From: Denitratimonas yunnanensis (SeqCode)
GTDB lineage: Bacteria; Pseudomonadota; Gammaproteobacteria; Xanthomonadales; Xanthomonadaceae
Assembly (NCBI GenBank): GCA_026410415.1
Contig: JAPMLR010000009.1
Span: 30,118-94,117, forward strand
Length of the DNA: 64,000 nt
Direction: 5' to 3'
Shown: positions 49,729 through 58,056 of the stretch, one piece after another
Layout of the letters: every line of letters begins with the position of its first letter
How positions within the stretch are numbered: position 1 is the first letter of the stretch
Translations under genes and position numbers: made by a program
The notes under the pieces: generated by a model
The model's database searches: none
Seen by the model: only the letters and a program-made list of their open reading frames with translations
Told to the model about the DNA's origin: nothing

Positions 49729-50337
49729 CTACAGCCCGAGCCATGCCACCACCGCGGTCCGCGTCAACATCTCGCGATGTGGCTGCAACCGTTGCGCGTT
49801 GGCCGCCAGCGCCGTGTCGGCGCGGGTCATGTCGGCGGACAGCGCTCCACTGGCCAGCGCGCTGTACGTCTGCATCCGCACCCAGCGGTATTCCTCCAGC
49901 GAAACATCGTGTGCGTTCAATGCTTCCACTTGGGCCAGTTTGGCCTCCCGCACCATCGAGAACAGATCGCCGTAGGCACTCAGCGCCTCGGTGACTCCCG
50001 GCTTTCCACCGTTCGCGCGGGCATCCTGCTCAATCTGGCGGTACCGACTTTCCAGCGTGGCCAGCGTCGGGCCGATGCGCTGCTGGATCGATTGCTGCGT
50101 GGCGAGAAAGCGTGCCAGCGAAGCATCGGGGATCCGGCCATCGGCCGGCGGCGTGAACGCGGAGCGATTGCGCACCTGCGAATCCAGTTGGGCCAGCTCT
50201 GCAAGCTGGTTGGCGGCCCCGAGAAACTGGCTACCGGCGTTCCATGCCGGTCTTACCAGGAACCACCATCCAGCAGCGCCTCCCACTACCGCCAATAGCA
50301 ATGCAACGACCAAGCAACCACCCAATGCCTTCTTCAT
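49729..50337 (-). CDS. Membrane-anchored protein of unknown function
   Basis: No family is recognised with confidence. The 202-residue product has an N-terminal membrane anchor (about 5-27, LGGCLVVALLLAVVGGAAGWWFLV). A mostly helical periplasmic part rich in Gln, Ala and Arg follows, with possible coiled-coil helices. Size and form recall LemA-like or YfgM-like helical envelope proteins, but no motif supports either. A ggcgg site precedes the ATG at 50337. It is convergent with the purine permease and downstream of an acyltransferase. Confidence 0.65.
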   Translation of the reverse strand: MKKALGGCLVVALLLAVVGGAAGWWFLVRPAWNAGSQFLGAANQLAELAQLDSQVRNRSAFTPPADGRIPDASLARFLATQQSIQQRIGPTLATLESRYRQIEQDARANGGKPGVTEALSAYGDLFSMVREAKLAQVEALNAHDVSLEEYRWVRMQTYSALASGALSADMTRADTALAANAQRLQPHREMLTRTAVVAWLGL

Positions 50338-50424
50338 GGATCCGCCTTCAAAACCGGGATTGATGGGTTGAGATACGGAATCCGGCGGCAAATTGGGACA
50401 TGGATCCAGAAGGGTGGCGACGCC

Positions 50425-51015
50425 TTATACGGTGCCGCGCCGTTTGCCGATGAAGGGGCGGTAATGCTCGCGGATGGCCGCCATGTCGGCCTCCGGGTTG
50501 TCGCTCATCGTCGCCACCGGCCCCAACCCCATGACCTTGGTCGGGTAATGGAAATGCGCGTACAGGACGGGTACGCCGGCATTGCGGGCGATGTGCCAGA
50601 AACCGGATTTCCAGTGTTCCACTCGACGACGCGTGCCTTCCGGCGCGAGCAGGAACCATACCGGACGATCTCCCTTGAGCAGCGCCGTCGCCTGGTCGAC
50701 TGCGCCATGTGCCCGGCTGCGGTCCACCGGCACACCGCCAATGCCGCGCAACAACCAACCGAGCGGGCCGCGGAACAATTCGGCCTTGGCCATGAAGGTA
50801 ATGCGCACGCCCAGCGCCAACATCCCGGCGATGCCCCAAACGGCGTCCCAGGCCGACGAGTGCGGCGCAATGATGATGACCATGTGGCGCACGTCGGGGA
50901 AGGTGCCGTCGATGCGCCAGCCGAAGGTTCGCAAGATCGCCCGACCGAACGCCCGAGTCAGCACATTGCCCTGGCGCGGTGCGCTGGGAGGCAGTTCCTC
51001 GACGACCCTCCTCAT
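50425..51015 (-). CDS. PlsC-like 1-acyl-sn-glycerol-3-phosphate acyltransferase family protein
   Basis: A 196-residue acyltransferase, probably acting on lysophospholipid or another membrane acceptor. It has the catalytic HxxxxD motif at His52-Asp57 (PHSSAWD) and the acceptor-site motif APEGTR at 124-129, plus a Pro-containing GGVPVDRS stretch. Shorter than housekeeping PlsC and without a clear second membrane segment, so it is likely a secondary acyltransferase. Its ATG overlaps the arfB stop (ATGA). Confidence 0.85.
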   Translation of the reverse strand: MRRVVEELPPSAPRQGNVLTRAFGRAILRTFGWRIDGTFPDVRHMVIIIAPHSSAWDAVWGIAGMLALGVRITFMAKAELFRGPLGWLLRGIGGVPVDRSRAHGAVDQATALLKGDRPVWFLLAPEGTRRRVEHWKSGFWHIARNAGVPVLYAHFHYPTKVMGLGPVATMSDNPEADMAAIREHYRPFIGKRRGTV

Positions 51016-51437
51016 GCGTCGCCGTTCCAGCGCGCGCCGCGACCGCGCTTGATCTGCGCGCGGCCTTTCTTGGCTTCGATGCGACGCTCCTGCGATGCAC
51101 GCGTGGGACGCGTGGCAATACGCGGTTTCGGTGGCGTCAGCACGGCCTCGATCATCGCGGCCAATCGTGCTCGCGCGTCTTCGCGGTTGCGCTCCTGCGT
51201 GCGGAACCGTTGTGCCGAAATCACGATGACACCATCAACGCCGATGCGCCGGTCGCGGCGCGCGAGAAGGCGTTCACGCACCGGTTCGGGCAACGACGGC
51301 GAGCTTCCTGCATCGAAGCGCAGTTCCACCGCCGTGGACACCTTGTTGACGTTTTGACCGCCGGGGCCGGATGCGCGAACGAAGCGTTCGATCAATTCCT
51401 CTTCGGGGATCGTCACGGCGGGAGAAATCCTCAACAT
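51012..51437 (-). CDS. arfB: Alternative ribosome-rescue factor (peptidyl-tRNA hydrolase ArfB/YaeJ)
   Basis: Releases peptides from ribosomes stalled on truncated mRNA. The 141-residue product has the class I release-factor GGQ motif (26-28, in RASGPGGQNVNKVS). A basic C-terminal tail (ATRPTRASQERRIEAKKGRAQIKRGRG) enters the empty mRNA channel, as in YaeJ. The codon-recognition domains of true release factors are absent. ATG at 51437 preferred; another ATG at 51449 is possible. Confidence 0.92.
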   Translation of the reverse strand: MLRISPAVTIPEEELIERFVRASGPGGQNVNKVSTAVELRFDAGSSPSLPEPVRERLLARRDRRIGVDGVIVISAQRFRTQERNREDARARLAAMIEAVLTPPKPRIATRPTRASQERRIEAKKGRAQIKRGRGARWNGDA

Positions 51438-51508
51438 GTCGCGCGGCATGGAAATGGCACACGATTGTAGCGTCCGAACGCACGGGTGATACGGCATCAT
51501 GCAGCGCT

Positions 51509-52528
51509 ATGTCTCACCCACCCAACGCACCGGACATCGACCACCTCGCCACACCGCTCGCATGGCTGGACGATGACGGCATCCTGCGTGGCTGCAACAG
51601 CGCGTTCGCGCGCTGGCTGGACACCAGTCCGCGCAAGCTGACAGGGCTACCGCTGGAGCGTATCGATGCGCAGGCACCGCACCTTTCGTCGCTGGTCGAG
51701 CGCATGTGCGATCCAGACGTCGCACCGGTACATGTCCGGCGCGCAACCATCGGGTTGCTGCCGGGCGTCGAGCGACTGGCCGACCTCTGGCTGAGCCGCG
51801 TCGAGCACGGCGTACTGCTGGAAGCACACCCGCTCGACGACTTTCCAGCGGCCAATTCGCATGCCTTGCCCGATGCGCTGCATGCCGCACTCCAGGGTCT
51901 CGCGCACGAAGTCCGCAATCCGCTGGCCGGCATGAGGGGGGCGGCACAACTGCTGGCACGACGCAGCGAGGACGCCGACGCACGCCGTTACATCGAGGTG
52001 ATCCTGCATGAATGCGATCGTCTTGCCGGGCTGGTTGATCGGCTGCTCAATCCGACCCGGCCCGGCAGCCCCCTGTCCACCAACGTGCATGAGGCGCTGG
52101 AGCGTGTGCGCCTTCTCGCGCAGGCGCAGGCCGGAGACAGCATGACGTTGCATCGCGACTACGACCCCAGCCTGCCGGAAGTGCACGGCAATCCCGATCG
52201 TCTTGCTCAGGCGCTGTGGAACCTGGTGCGCAACGCCATGGAAGCCGGCGCGCACAATCTCACCCTGCGCACCCGGGCCGAACACCATGCCCTGATCGGG
52301 GAACGCAGCACGAAACTGGCACTGCGCATCGAAATCGAGGACGACGGCCAAGGGGTGTCCGAGGCACTCGGCGAGCGCATCTTCCTGCCGCTGATTTCCG
52401 GACGCGCCGAAGGCACCGGTCTCGGCCTCACGCTGGTGCAGCAGGTGGCGCACGAGCACGGCGGTGCGTTGTCGTATCGCTCCAGACCAGGGCAAACGGT
52501 CTTCGTGCTGCGGATTCCGGTGGAGTGA
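51509..52528 (+). CDS. glnL: NtrB-like nitrogen-regulation histidine kinase
   Basis: A 339-residue soluble histidine kinase resembling NtrB/GlnL, which phosphorylates or dephosphorylates NtrC under PII control. An N-terminal PAS-like domain (about 8-110) precedes the H box LAHEVRNPLAG with His133. The N box LWNLVRNAMEA and the G boxes DDGQGVSE and GTGLGLTLVQ are intact. No NtrC gene follows; the next gene is on the opposite strand. Assignment as NtrB is by overall similarity, and a related soluble kinase is possible. Confidence 0.85.
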   Translation: MSHPPNAPDIDHLATPLAWLDDDGILRGCNSAFARWLDTSPRKLTGLPLERIDAQAPHLSSLVERMCDPDVAPVHVRRATIGLLPGVERLADLWLSRVEHGVLLEAHPLDDFPAANSHALPDALHAALQGLAHEVRNPLAGMRGAAQLLARRSEDADARRYIEVILHECDRLAGLVDRLLNPTRPGSPLSTNVHEALERVRLLAQAQAGDSMTLHRDYDPSLPEVHGNPDRLAQALWNLVRNAMEAGAHNLTLRTRAEHHALIGERSTKLALRIEIEDDGQGVSEALGERIFLPLISGRAEGTGLGLTLVQQVAHEHGGALSYRSRPGQTVFVLRIPVE

Positions 52529-52541
52529 CCTGCGCGCAGCG

Positions 52542-53873
52542 TCACTGGATCCAGACTTCCACGCGCCGGTTGCGGTGGCGGCCCGCATCACCCGAATCCG
52601 AAGCCAGGGGCGCCGAGCCGCCCATGCCGCGGGCACGCAGCACGGGCAGGCCCGCGGCGGCGAGCCGGTCGGCGATGTAATCGACGCGATCGTTGCTGAG
52701 GGCATGGGCCAGGTAGGGCGAAACTTCGTCCCCGTCCACGAAACCCAGGAGCAACAGGCGGCGCTCGCGGTTCTCCGGTTGCGCGACGAATTGCGCCAGC
52801 CGTTCCACGTCGCGCGCGGCCTTGCTGTCCACCAGGCCGCGACCGAAACGGAAGTTGAGGTTAAGGCGCTGCGCGTCCTTCACCAGTTCGCGGTATTCGG
52901 CGGGCGCGTCGATACGCGCGGTGTCGGCGTAGGCGCGCACGTCCTGCGACACGAAGCCGATGCGTTCGATCAGCGGCTGCATCGCGCCGGACAGCACGAA
53001 CTCGCCGAAATCGCGCGCCAGCGGCGACGCGTCCGCAGCGCGATAGAAATACAGGCGGCGCGAAAGCGGATAGTCCTCGACCGCGATGCGGAAAGTCTCG
53101 GGCAGCATCGCCACGCCCGCGTCGGCGATCGCCAGTGCCCGCGCCCGGCCCATGCCGGCAAAGCCGACGAAACCGATAGCGCCCGCATCCGCGGCAACCG
53201 CCGCGGCCAGATCGCGCGTGCTTTCGTAGCGGGCGGCGTCGCCGCGCAATGACTGCCGACCAAGCACCAGCCCTCTGAACGTATCGAACGTGCCCGAGGC
53301 GTCATCGCGCGCATGCACCCGCACCGGGCCGGGGCGACCGCCGACCTGCGACCAGTCGCGCATGCTGCCGTCGAACAGTTGCCGGACCTGCGCCACACGC
53401 AGTTCGCGCAACGGGTTGTCCGGATGCACGATCACCGCCACGCCGTCGAGCGCCACCACCAGTTCCTGCACCGGGCTGGCCAGATCGCCCAGGCCGCGCT
53501 CGTGCCCGATCCGCACCTCGTCCGCCGTTACCGGACGAGATGCCATCGCCAGATCGGTACGGTTGTCCAGCAGACCGGCAATGCCGGTACCCGAGCCGTG
53601 CGTCTGAAGGTCCACCGTCAGATCGCAACCGCCGCTGCCGACCAGACGCAGATGGCCGGGCGCAACCGGCTGCCGTTCGATGCCGGCGCAACCGCGCGCG
53701 GCAAACCAGGCTTCGACCAGCGCCGGCGCCAGGGTTTCTCCGAGCGTGTTGGATCCATGCAGGCGCAGCGTTCCGGCCAGCGCCGGGCAGCTCGCCACCA
53801 GCAGGCAGGCAAGCCACAGGCCGCGCTTCGCAGTCCGGTTGCGGGGCGATTCCGGATGGTTGCTGAGGTGCAT
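52542..53873 (-). CDS. Periplasmic PstS-like binding domain fused to an OmpA peptidoglycan-binding domain
   Basis: A 443-residue exported protein. A signal peptide (about 14-33) leads into a phosphate-type type II solute-binding fold (about 34-320). It contains HGSNTLGETLAP at the start and a PstS-like ligand loop Arg189-Asp-Asp-Ala-Ser-Gly-Thr195. The C-terminal region (about 330-443), with LLLLGFVDGDE, ALSNDRVDYIADRLAAAG and HRNRRVEVWIQ, is an OmpA-type domain expected to bind peptidoglycan. No pst transporter genes are nearby. It may buffer or sense phosphate, or another anion, at the wall. ATG at 53873 chosen to open the signal peptide. Confidence 0.83.
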   Translation of the reverse strand: MHLSNHPESPRNRTAKRGLWLACLLVASCPALAGTLRLHGSNTLGETLAPALVEAWFAARGCAGIERQPVAPGHLRLVGSGGCDLTVDLQTHGSGTGIAGLLDNRTDLAMASRPVTADEVRIGHERGLGDLASPVQELVVALDGVAVIVHPDNPLRELRVAQVRQLFDGSMRDWSQVGGRPGPVRVHARDDASGTFDTFRGLVLGRQSLRGDAARYESTRDLAAAVAADAGAIGFVGFAGMGRARALAIADAGVAMLPETFRIAVEDYPLSRRLYFYRAADASPLARDFGEFVLSGAMQPLIERIGFVSQDVRAYADTARIDAPAEYRELVKDAQRLNLNFRFGRGLVDSKAARDVERLAQFVAQPENRERRLLLLGFVDGDEVSPYLAHALSNDRVDYIADRLAAAGLPVLRARGMGGSAPLASDSGDAGRHRNRRVEVWIQ

Positions 53874-53920
53874 CGTCGCGACTCCTGTTCCCTGGATCGC
53901 GCGCAGCCTAAAAGGGAACG

Positions 53921-53927
53921 ATGACAA
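53921..53927 (-). promoter_or_regulatory. TTGTCAT element upstream of the PstS-OmpA gene
   Basis: On the minus strand TTGTCAT lies about 48 bases before the ATG. It matches six of seven bases of a PHO-box half-site, but a second half is not convincing. It equally resembles a -35 hexamer. Confidence 0.2.
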
Positions 53928-54037
53928 CTTCGGGACGCTCCGCCCTTCCGGTGTTCGCCTCCTTTCGTCGCGGCACCCGTCCCTTGACGCAGCCGTACCG
54001 GTTAGCGTGATGCGACCTGCCGGAACCTGTGCCCACC

Positions 54038-55756
54038 ATGCCTGCTTTCCCGCCGCGCCTTCGCCACAGCCTCGTCGCAGCGTGCGTCCTGCTCACGCCC
54101 CTCGCGACACATGCACAAGCGATCTTCGACAGCAGCTTCGAGTTCCGGATCGAGGTTCCGGACAGCGATGCGGAAGCTGCGCGTTTCCTGACCCAGGCCA
54201 GCTTCGGTCCGACGCCCGCCGAAATCGCGCACTTGCGCGCCATGGAGGGCGGCTATGCCGCATGGATCGACGAACAGCTCGCCACGCCAGCGTCCTACAT
54301 CGTGCCGTACCTGGACTACATCGATTCGGTCGGCGAGCCGGTCTACAACAACGCGCGGCTGGAGGGTTGGTGGCAGAACGCCCTCCTTGCACCCGACCAG
54401 TTGCGCCAGCGCGTCGCGTTTGCGCTCAGCCAGATCTTCGTGGTGTCCGAAGCCAGCGATGCAATCCACCATCCATATGCCACCGGGCACTTCTACGACA
54501 CCCTGATCCGCCAAGCATTCGGCAACTATCGCGAACTGCTGGAAGCGGTGACGCTGGCACCCGCGATGGGCGATTACCTGAGCATGCGGCAGAACCACCC
54601 GCCCGATGCCGGCGGCACGATTCGTCCGGACGAGAACTATGCACGCGAAGTGCTTCAGCTGTTTTCCATCGGCTTGGTGCTGCTCCATCCTGATGGCACC
54701 CCGGTGCTGGAGAACGGTACCCCGGTGCCGGCTTACACCCAGTTCAATGTAAAGACCTTCGCGCACATCTTCACCGGCTGGAATTACGGCAACGATCCGC
54801 TGGTGAACAACTGCACCCATTTCGAATGGTGTTACGTCGGCTATCCGTTTCCGGTGGCGTGGTCGTTGCCGATGCAGGCCTTCCCCGACTTCCACCACAC
54901 CGAACCCGATGCCGACCCCGACAACGACGTGCTCCTGGGCAACGTCCCGCGCCCGCTCGGCGGAACACCCGAATCCAATCTTGCCTTCGCGCTGGACAAC
55001 ATCGCCGGCCATCCCAACGTCGGCCCGTTCATTTCGCGTCGACTGATCCAGCATCTGGTCACCAGCAATCCCTCACCTGCCTACATCGCGCGGATGACGT
55101 CGGTATTCAACGACAACGGTTCGGGCGTGCGCGGCGATATGGGTGCGCTGGTGCGCGCGATCCTGCTTGATCCGGAAGCCCGTTCCGGGCATCGGACCTG
55201 GCCCGCCACATTCGGAAAAGTACGCGAACCGCTGTTGCGACAAAGCCATCTATGGCGCGCCTTTCAAGCTGTTTCATTGAACAATCGCTACAGCGATTGG
55301 AACCCGGAATTCGATTTGGGTCAGGCCCCGAATCGCTCACGATCGGTATTCAATTTCTTCCAGCCCGATTACCAGCTTCCGGGCGAAGTCACGGCTGCCG
55401 GGCTTTACTCGCCCGAATTGCAGATCGTCAACGAAACGCTCGTCACCACCACCGCCAATCGCTTCTGGATCCAATCCGAACGCTGGCACATCGGTTCGCC
55501 ATGGGCGTCCGGGGCGTCGCAGTGGACGATCCTTCTGGACTTCGAGCCGTATTACTCGCTTGCCGGAAACCCCTCCGCATTGCTTGATGCTCTGGACGTG
55601 TTGCTGATGAATGGGCAGATGTCCGGTCCGATGCGCAGTGTCCTGCTCAGTCACCTCAACGGCATTGATCCGGTGGCCCCGCATGGCCCGCGCAACCGTG
55701 TCTGGGGTGCTGTCCATCTGATCATGACCTCGCCCGAATACATGGTGCAGAAGTGA
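54038..55756 (+). CDS. DUF1800 domain exported protein
   Basis: A 572-residue protein of the widespread but uncharacterised DUF1800 family, almost always paired with DUF1501, as here. A signal peptide (about 1-27, cleavage near THAQA) exposes IFDSSFEF. The domain begins AARFLTQASFGPTPAEIAHL and includes MRQNHPPDAGG, RPDENYAREVLQLFSIGL and FTGWNYG. Location should be periplasmic or outside the cell. ATG at 54038 or GTG at 54029; the ATG was chosen. Its stop overlaps the DUF1501 start. Confidence 0.9.
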   Translation: MPAFPPRLRHSLVAACVLLTPLATHAQAIFDSSFEFRIEVPDSDAEAARFLTQASFGPTPAEIAHLRAMEGGYAAWIDEQLATPASYIVPYLDYIDSVGEPVYNNARLEGWWQNALLAPDQLRQRVAFALSQIFVVSEASDAIHHPYATGHFYDTLIRQAFGNYRELLEAVTLAPAMGDYLSMRQNHPPDAGGTIRPDENYAREVLQLFSIGLVLLHPDGTPVLENGTPVPAYTQFNVKTFAHIFTGWNYGNDPLVNNCTHFEWCYVGYPFPVAWSLPMQAFPDFHHTEPDADPDNDVLLGNVPRPLGGTPESNLAFALDNIAGHPNVGPFISRRLIQHLVTSNPSPAYIARMTSVFNDNGSGVRGDMGALVRAILLDPEARSGHRTWPATFGKVREPLLRQSHLWRAFQAVSLNNRYSDWNPEFDLGQAPNRSRSVFNFFQPDYQLPGEVTAAGLYSPELQIVNETLVTTTANRFWIQSERWHIGSPWASGASQWTILLDFEPYYSLAGNPSALLDALDVLLMNGQMSGPMRSVLLSHLNGIDPVAPHGPRNRVWGAVHLIMTSPEYMVQK

Positions 55757-57216
55757 TGAAACGCCGTGACCTGATCTCCCGCACCCTGCTCGCCTCGCTC
55801 GGCGGTGCAAGCGTGTTCTCACCCTGGGGCCAATTGCGTCTTGCGCAAGCGGCGGCACTCGACGCGACCCATGTTGCCAAGGGCAATGACTACAAGGCAC
55901 TGGTCTGCGTATTCCTCAACGGTGGCAACGACAACGTCAACACCGTGATTCCGCGCGATGCCGCCACGCATGCCCTGTATCACGCGGTGCGCCCCAATCT
56001 GGCCTTGCCGCTGGCCCAACTCGACGGGTCCACCCATTTGCAGCCACTGACCGCGCAATCCGGCGGACGACAGTACGCGCTGCATCCGTCGATGCCGGAG
56101 CTGGCAACGCTGTTCGACAGCGGCCGCTGCGCCGTCGTGGCGAACGTGGGCACGCTGATCGAACCGGTCACGCGGCATGCGTATCAGAACGGATGGGTGG
56201 ATGTGCCTCCGCAGTTGTTCTCGCACTCGGATCAATCGGTATTCTGGCAAACCTCGCGCCCGGACTCGGTGCACAAGATCGGCTGGGGAGGACGCCTTGC
56301 CGATCTGCTGCAATCCCAGAACGACAATATCCAGTTGCCGATGAGCCTGTCGCTCGCCGGACAGAACGTGTTCCAGACCGGCACCACGGTCCAGCCCTAC
56401 AGCGTCGGCACCAACGGACCCGTGCAACGTGATGGTTATTACGGCGAGTACCACGCACCACGTCGCGTGGCGATCGATGCGATGCTCGGCCACGCTCACG
56501 GCCATGTACTGGAGCGTGCGGTGGCTGGCATCCAACGGCGCTCGATCGACCTGTACGCCGATGTTCGTGCCGCGATCGACGCGGTGCCGCCGTTCAGCAC
56601 ACCCACACCCGGTGGTTTCTCCTCCGGCAACGGCAGCATTCTCGGGGGCTTCAACAATTTCGTCGCGCAGCTGCGCATGGTCGCGCGATTGATCGCGGCA
56701 CGCGTTGAACTGGGCCAGCGACGACAAGTGTTCTACGTCTCCATCGGCGGCTTCGATTTCCATGACCGTCTCCTGGCCGATCACGCCGACCTGATGCGGG
56801 CCGTGTCGCTGGGCTTGAAGATGTTCTACGACCTCACCGTGGAACTGGGCGTCTCCGATCGCGTGACCACGTTCACCGCCTCGGACTTCGGCCGCACCAT
56901 GACGGCCAACGGCGACGGCACCGATCACGGCTGGGGCGGTGAGCATTTCGTCATCGGCGATGCCGTGCGGGGGCAGGACATCTATGGCGAAATGCCCGGT
57001 CTGCTATCGGCCGGCAGCGACGACGCGGGCTGGGGCCAGATCATCCCGACACTGGCAACCGATCAGTACGCCGCCACGCTGGCGCGCTGGTTCGGCGCCT
57101 CCGAATCCCACATCGACTTGATCCTTCCGAGCCTCGCGGGTCCCAACCCCGTGTTCGGGCCAGCGACAGGCGGCTATGTTGGCAGCCATCGGGATCTCGG
57201 TTTTCTCTCCGCCTGA
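55756..57216 (+). CDS. DUF1501 domain exported protein (putative Tat substrate)
   Basis: A 486-residue protein of the DUF1501 family, a relative of the sulfatase/alkaline-phosphatase fold; no activity has been assigned. The start MKRRDLISRTLLASLGG resembles a twin-arginine signal, which would imply export after folding. Family motifs are LVCVFLNGGNDNVNTVIP, FYVSIGGFDFHD, TFTASDFGRTMTANGDGTDHGWGG and HFVIGDAVRG. The ATG at 55756 overlaps the DUF1800 stop (TGATG), and a GTG three bases earlier is possible. A terminator follows. Confidence 0.9.
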   Translation: MKRRDLISRTLLASLGGASVFSPWGQLRLAQAAALDATHVAKGNDYKALVCVFLNGGNDNVNTVIPRDAATHALYHAVRPNLALPLAQLDGSTHLQPLTAQSGGRQYALHPSMPELATLFDSGRCAVVANVGTLIEPVTRHAYQNGWVDVPPQLFSHSDQSVFWQTSRPDSVHKIGWGGRLADLLQSQNDNIQLPMSLSLAGQNVFQTGTTVQPYSVGTNGPVQRDGYYGEYHAPRRVAIDAMLGHAHGHVLERAVAGIQRRSIDLYADVRAAIDAVPPFSTPTPGGFSSGNGSILGGFNNFVAQLRMVARLIAARVELGQRRQVFYVSIGGFDFHDRLLADHADLMRAVSLGLKMFYDLTVELGVSDRVTTFTASDFGRTMTANGDGTDHGWGGEHFVIGDAVRGQDIYGEMPGLLSAGSDDAGWGQIIPTLATDQYAATLARWFGASESHIDLILPSLAGPNPVFGPATGGYVGSHRDLGFLSA

Positions 57217-57230
57217 TCACACGCGGTCAA

Positions 57231-57265
57231 GAAAAAAGCCGGTGCAGGGAAGCACCGGCTTTTTT
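57231..57265. terminator. Bidirectional intrinsic terminator
   Basis: AAAAAAGCCGGTGC and GCACCGGCTTTTTT form a stem with a six-base loop, flanked by A and T runs. It can end the DUF1501 gene and anything crossing from the opposite strand. Confidence 0.94.
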
Positions 57266-57283
57266 GCTGCGTCGAAGCAAGCC

Positions 57284-57982
57284 TCACGCTTCGTCGTTGG
57301 ATTCAAATCCGTCGGCGAAGATAAACGGCGTGTCGAACTCCACCACGATGCTGCACTCACGCACGATCGGCAGCGTCACATACGAATTACCGATCAATGT
57401 GCCCTCGCAACCGGTCACCGATCGGATGGAATGGCCGGGATCGGCAGTGATCGTGAATGTCAGCACCTCCTCGAAGTCCGCGATCAATGGACCTTCCGGG
57501 CTCATGCCACCGCCGATACCGACCTGCACATCGATATCGAAGCTCAGGCAGTCCGCCGGGACGGCGAAGTCCTCGCTCTGGTCGAACCGCGACTGATAGG
57601 TACCACTGTCGGCGCCCGCGCCGAGGCCGCGACGCGCAAAGGCATGCCAGATGATGCACTTGTTGGTCAGGTAATCGGTATCCGGCACGGCAGCCAGCGC
57701 AGTGTCGGCATCCAGGATGGCATTGCGCGATTTCACGAAGTTGGGGTAGCACCCCTGGAACTTCAGGCCATCGATCACCAACTGCATGGCCAAGCCATTA
57801 CCACCGCCACGGCTGTAGATGTCCGGCTCGTAGCCGTACCGATCCATCAGCTTGCAGCTCATGTCCCACAGCATCGTGTTCCACACCGATCCGACACCAT
57901 GCGGGACCGACAACGCAGGATCCGCAATGCTGGCGAAGGTGAACGGGTTGACCTCCATGTCCGGGGTATAGGGGTAGTTTCA
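57284..57982 (-). pseudogene. C-terminal remnant of an M36 (fungalysin) metallopeptidase
   Basis: Only the last part of the protease remains. MEVNPFTFASI, VWNTMLWDMSCKLMDRYGY and GGGNGLAMQLVIDGLKFQGCYPNFV match the C-terminal third of M36 peptidases, followed by a short tail domain ending FIFADGFESNDEA. The zinc-binding HExxH and everything before it are missing. The matching frame can be read upstream through NYPYTPD to a TGA at 57980-57982. The family's preceding GV(R/K) seems to lie in another frame, implying a frameshift as well. The ATG at 57958 has no ribosome site. The truncation point is close to the divergent DUF2339 gene. Confidence 0.8.
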
Positions 57983-58056
57983 CACCATCGAATGACGCTT
58001 CCCCCGGACACCATCCACCGCATACTGTCACCCTTGGATTCGACACGAGGGTGACC

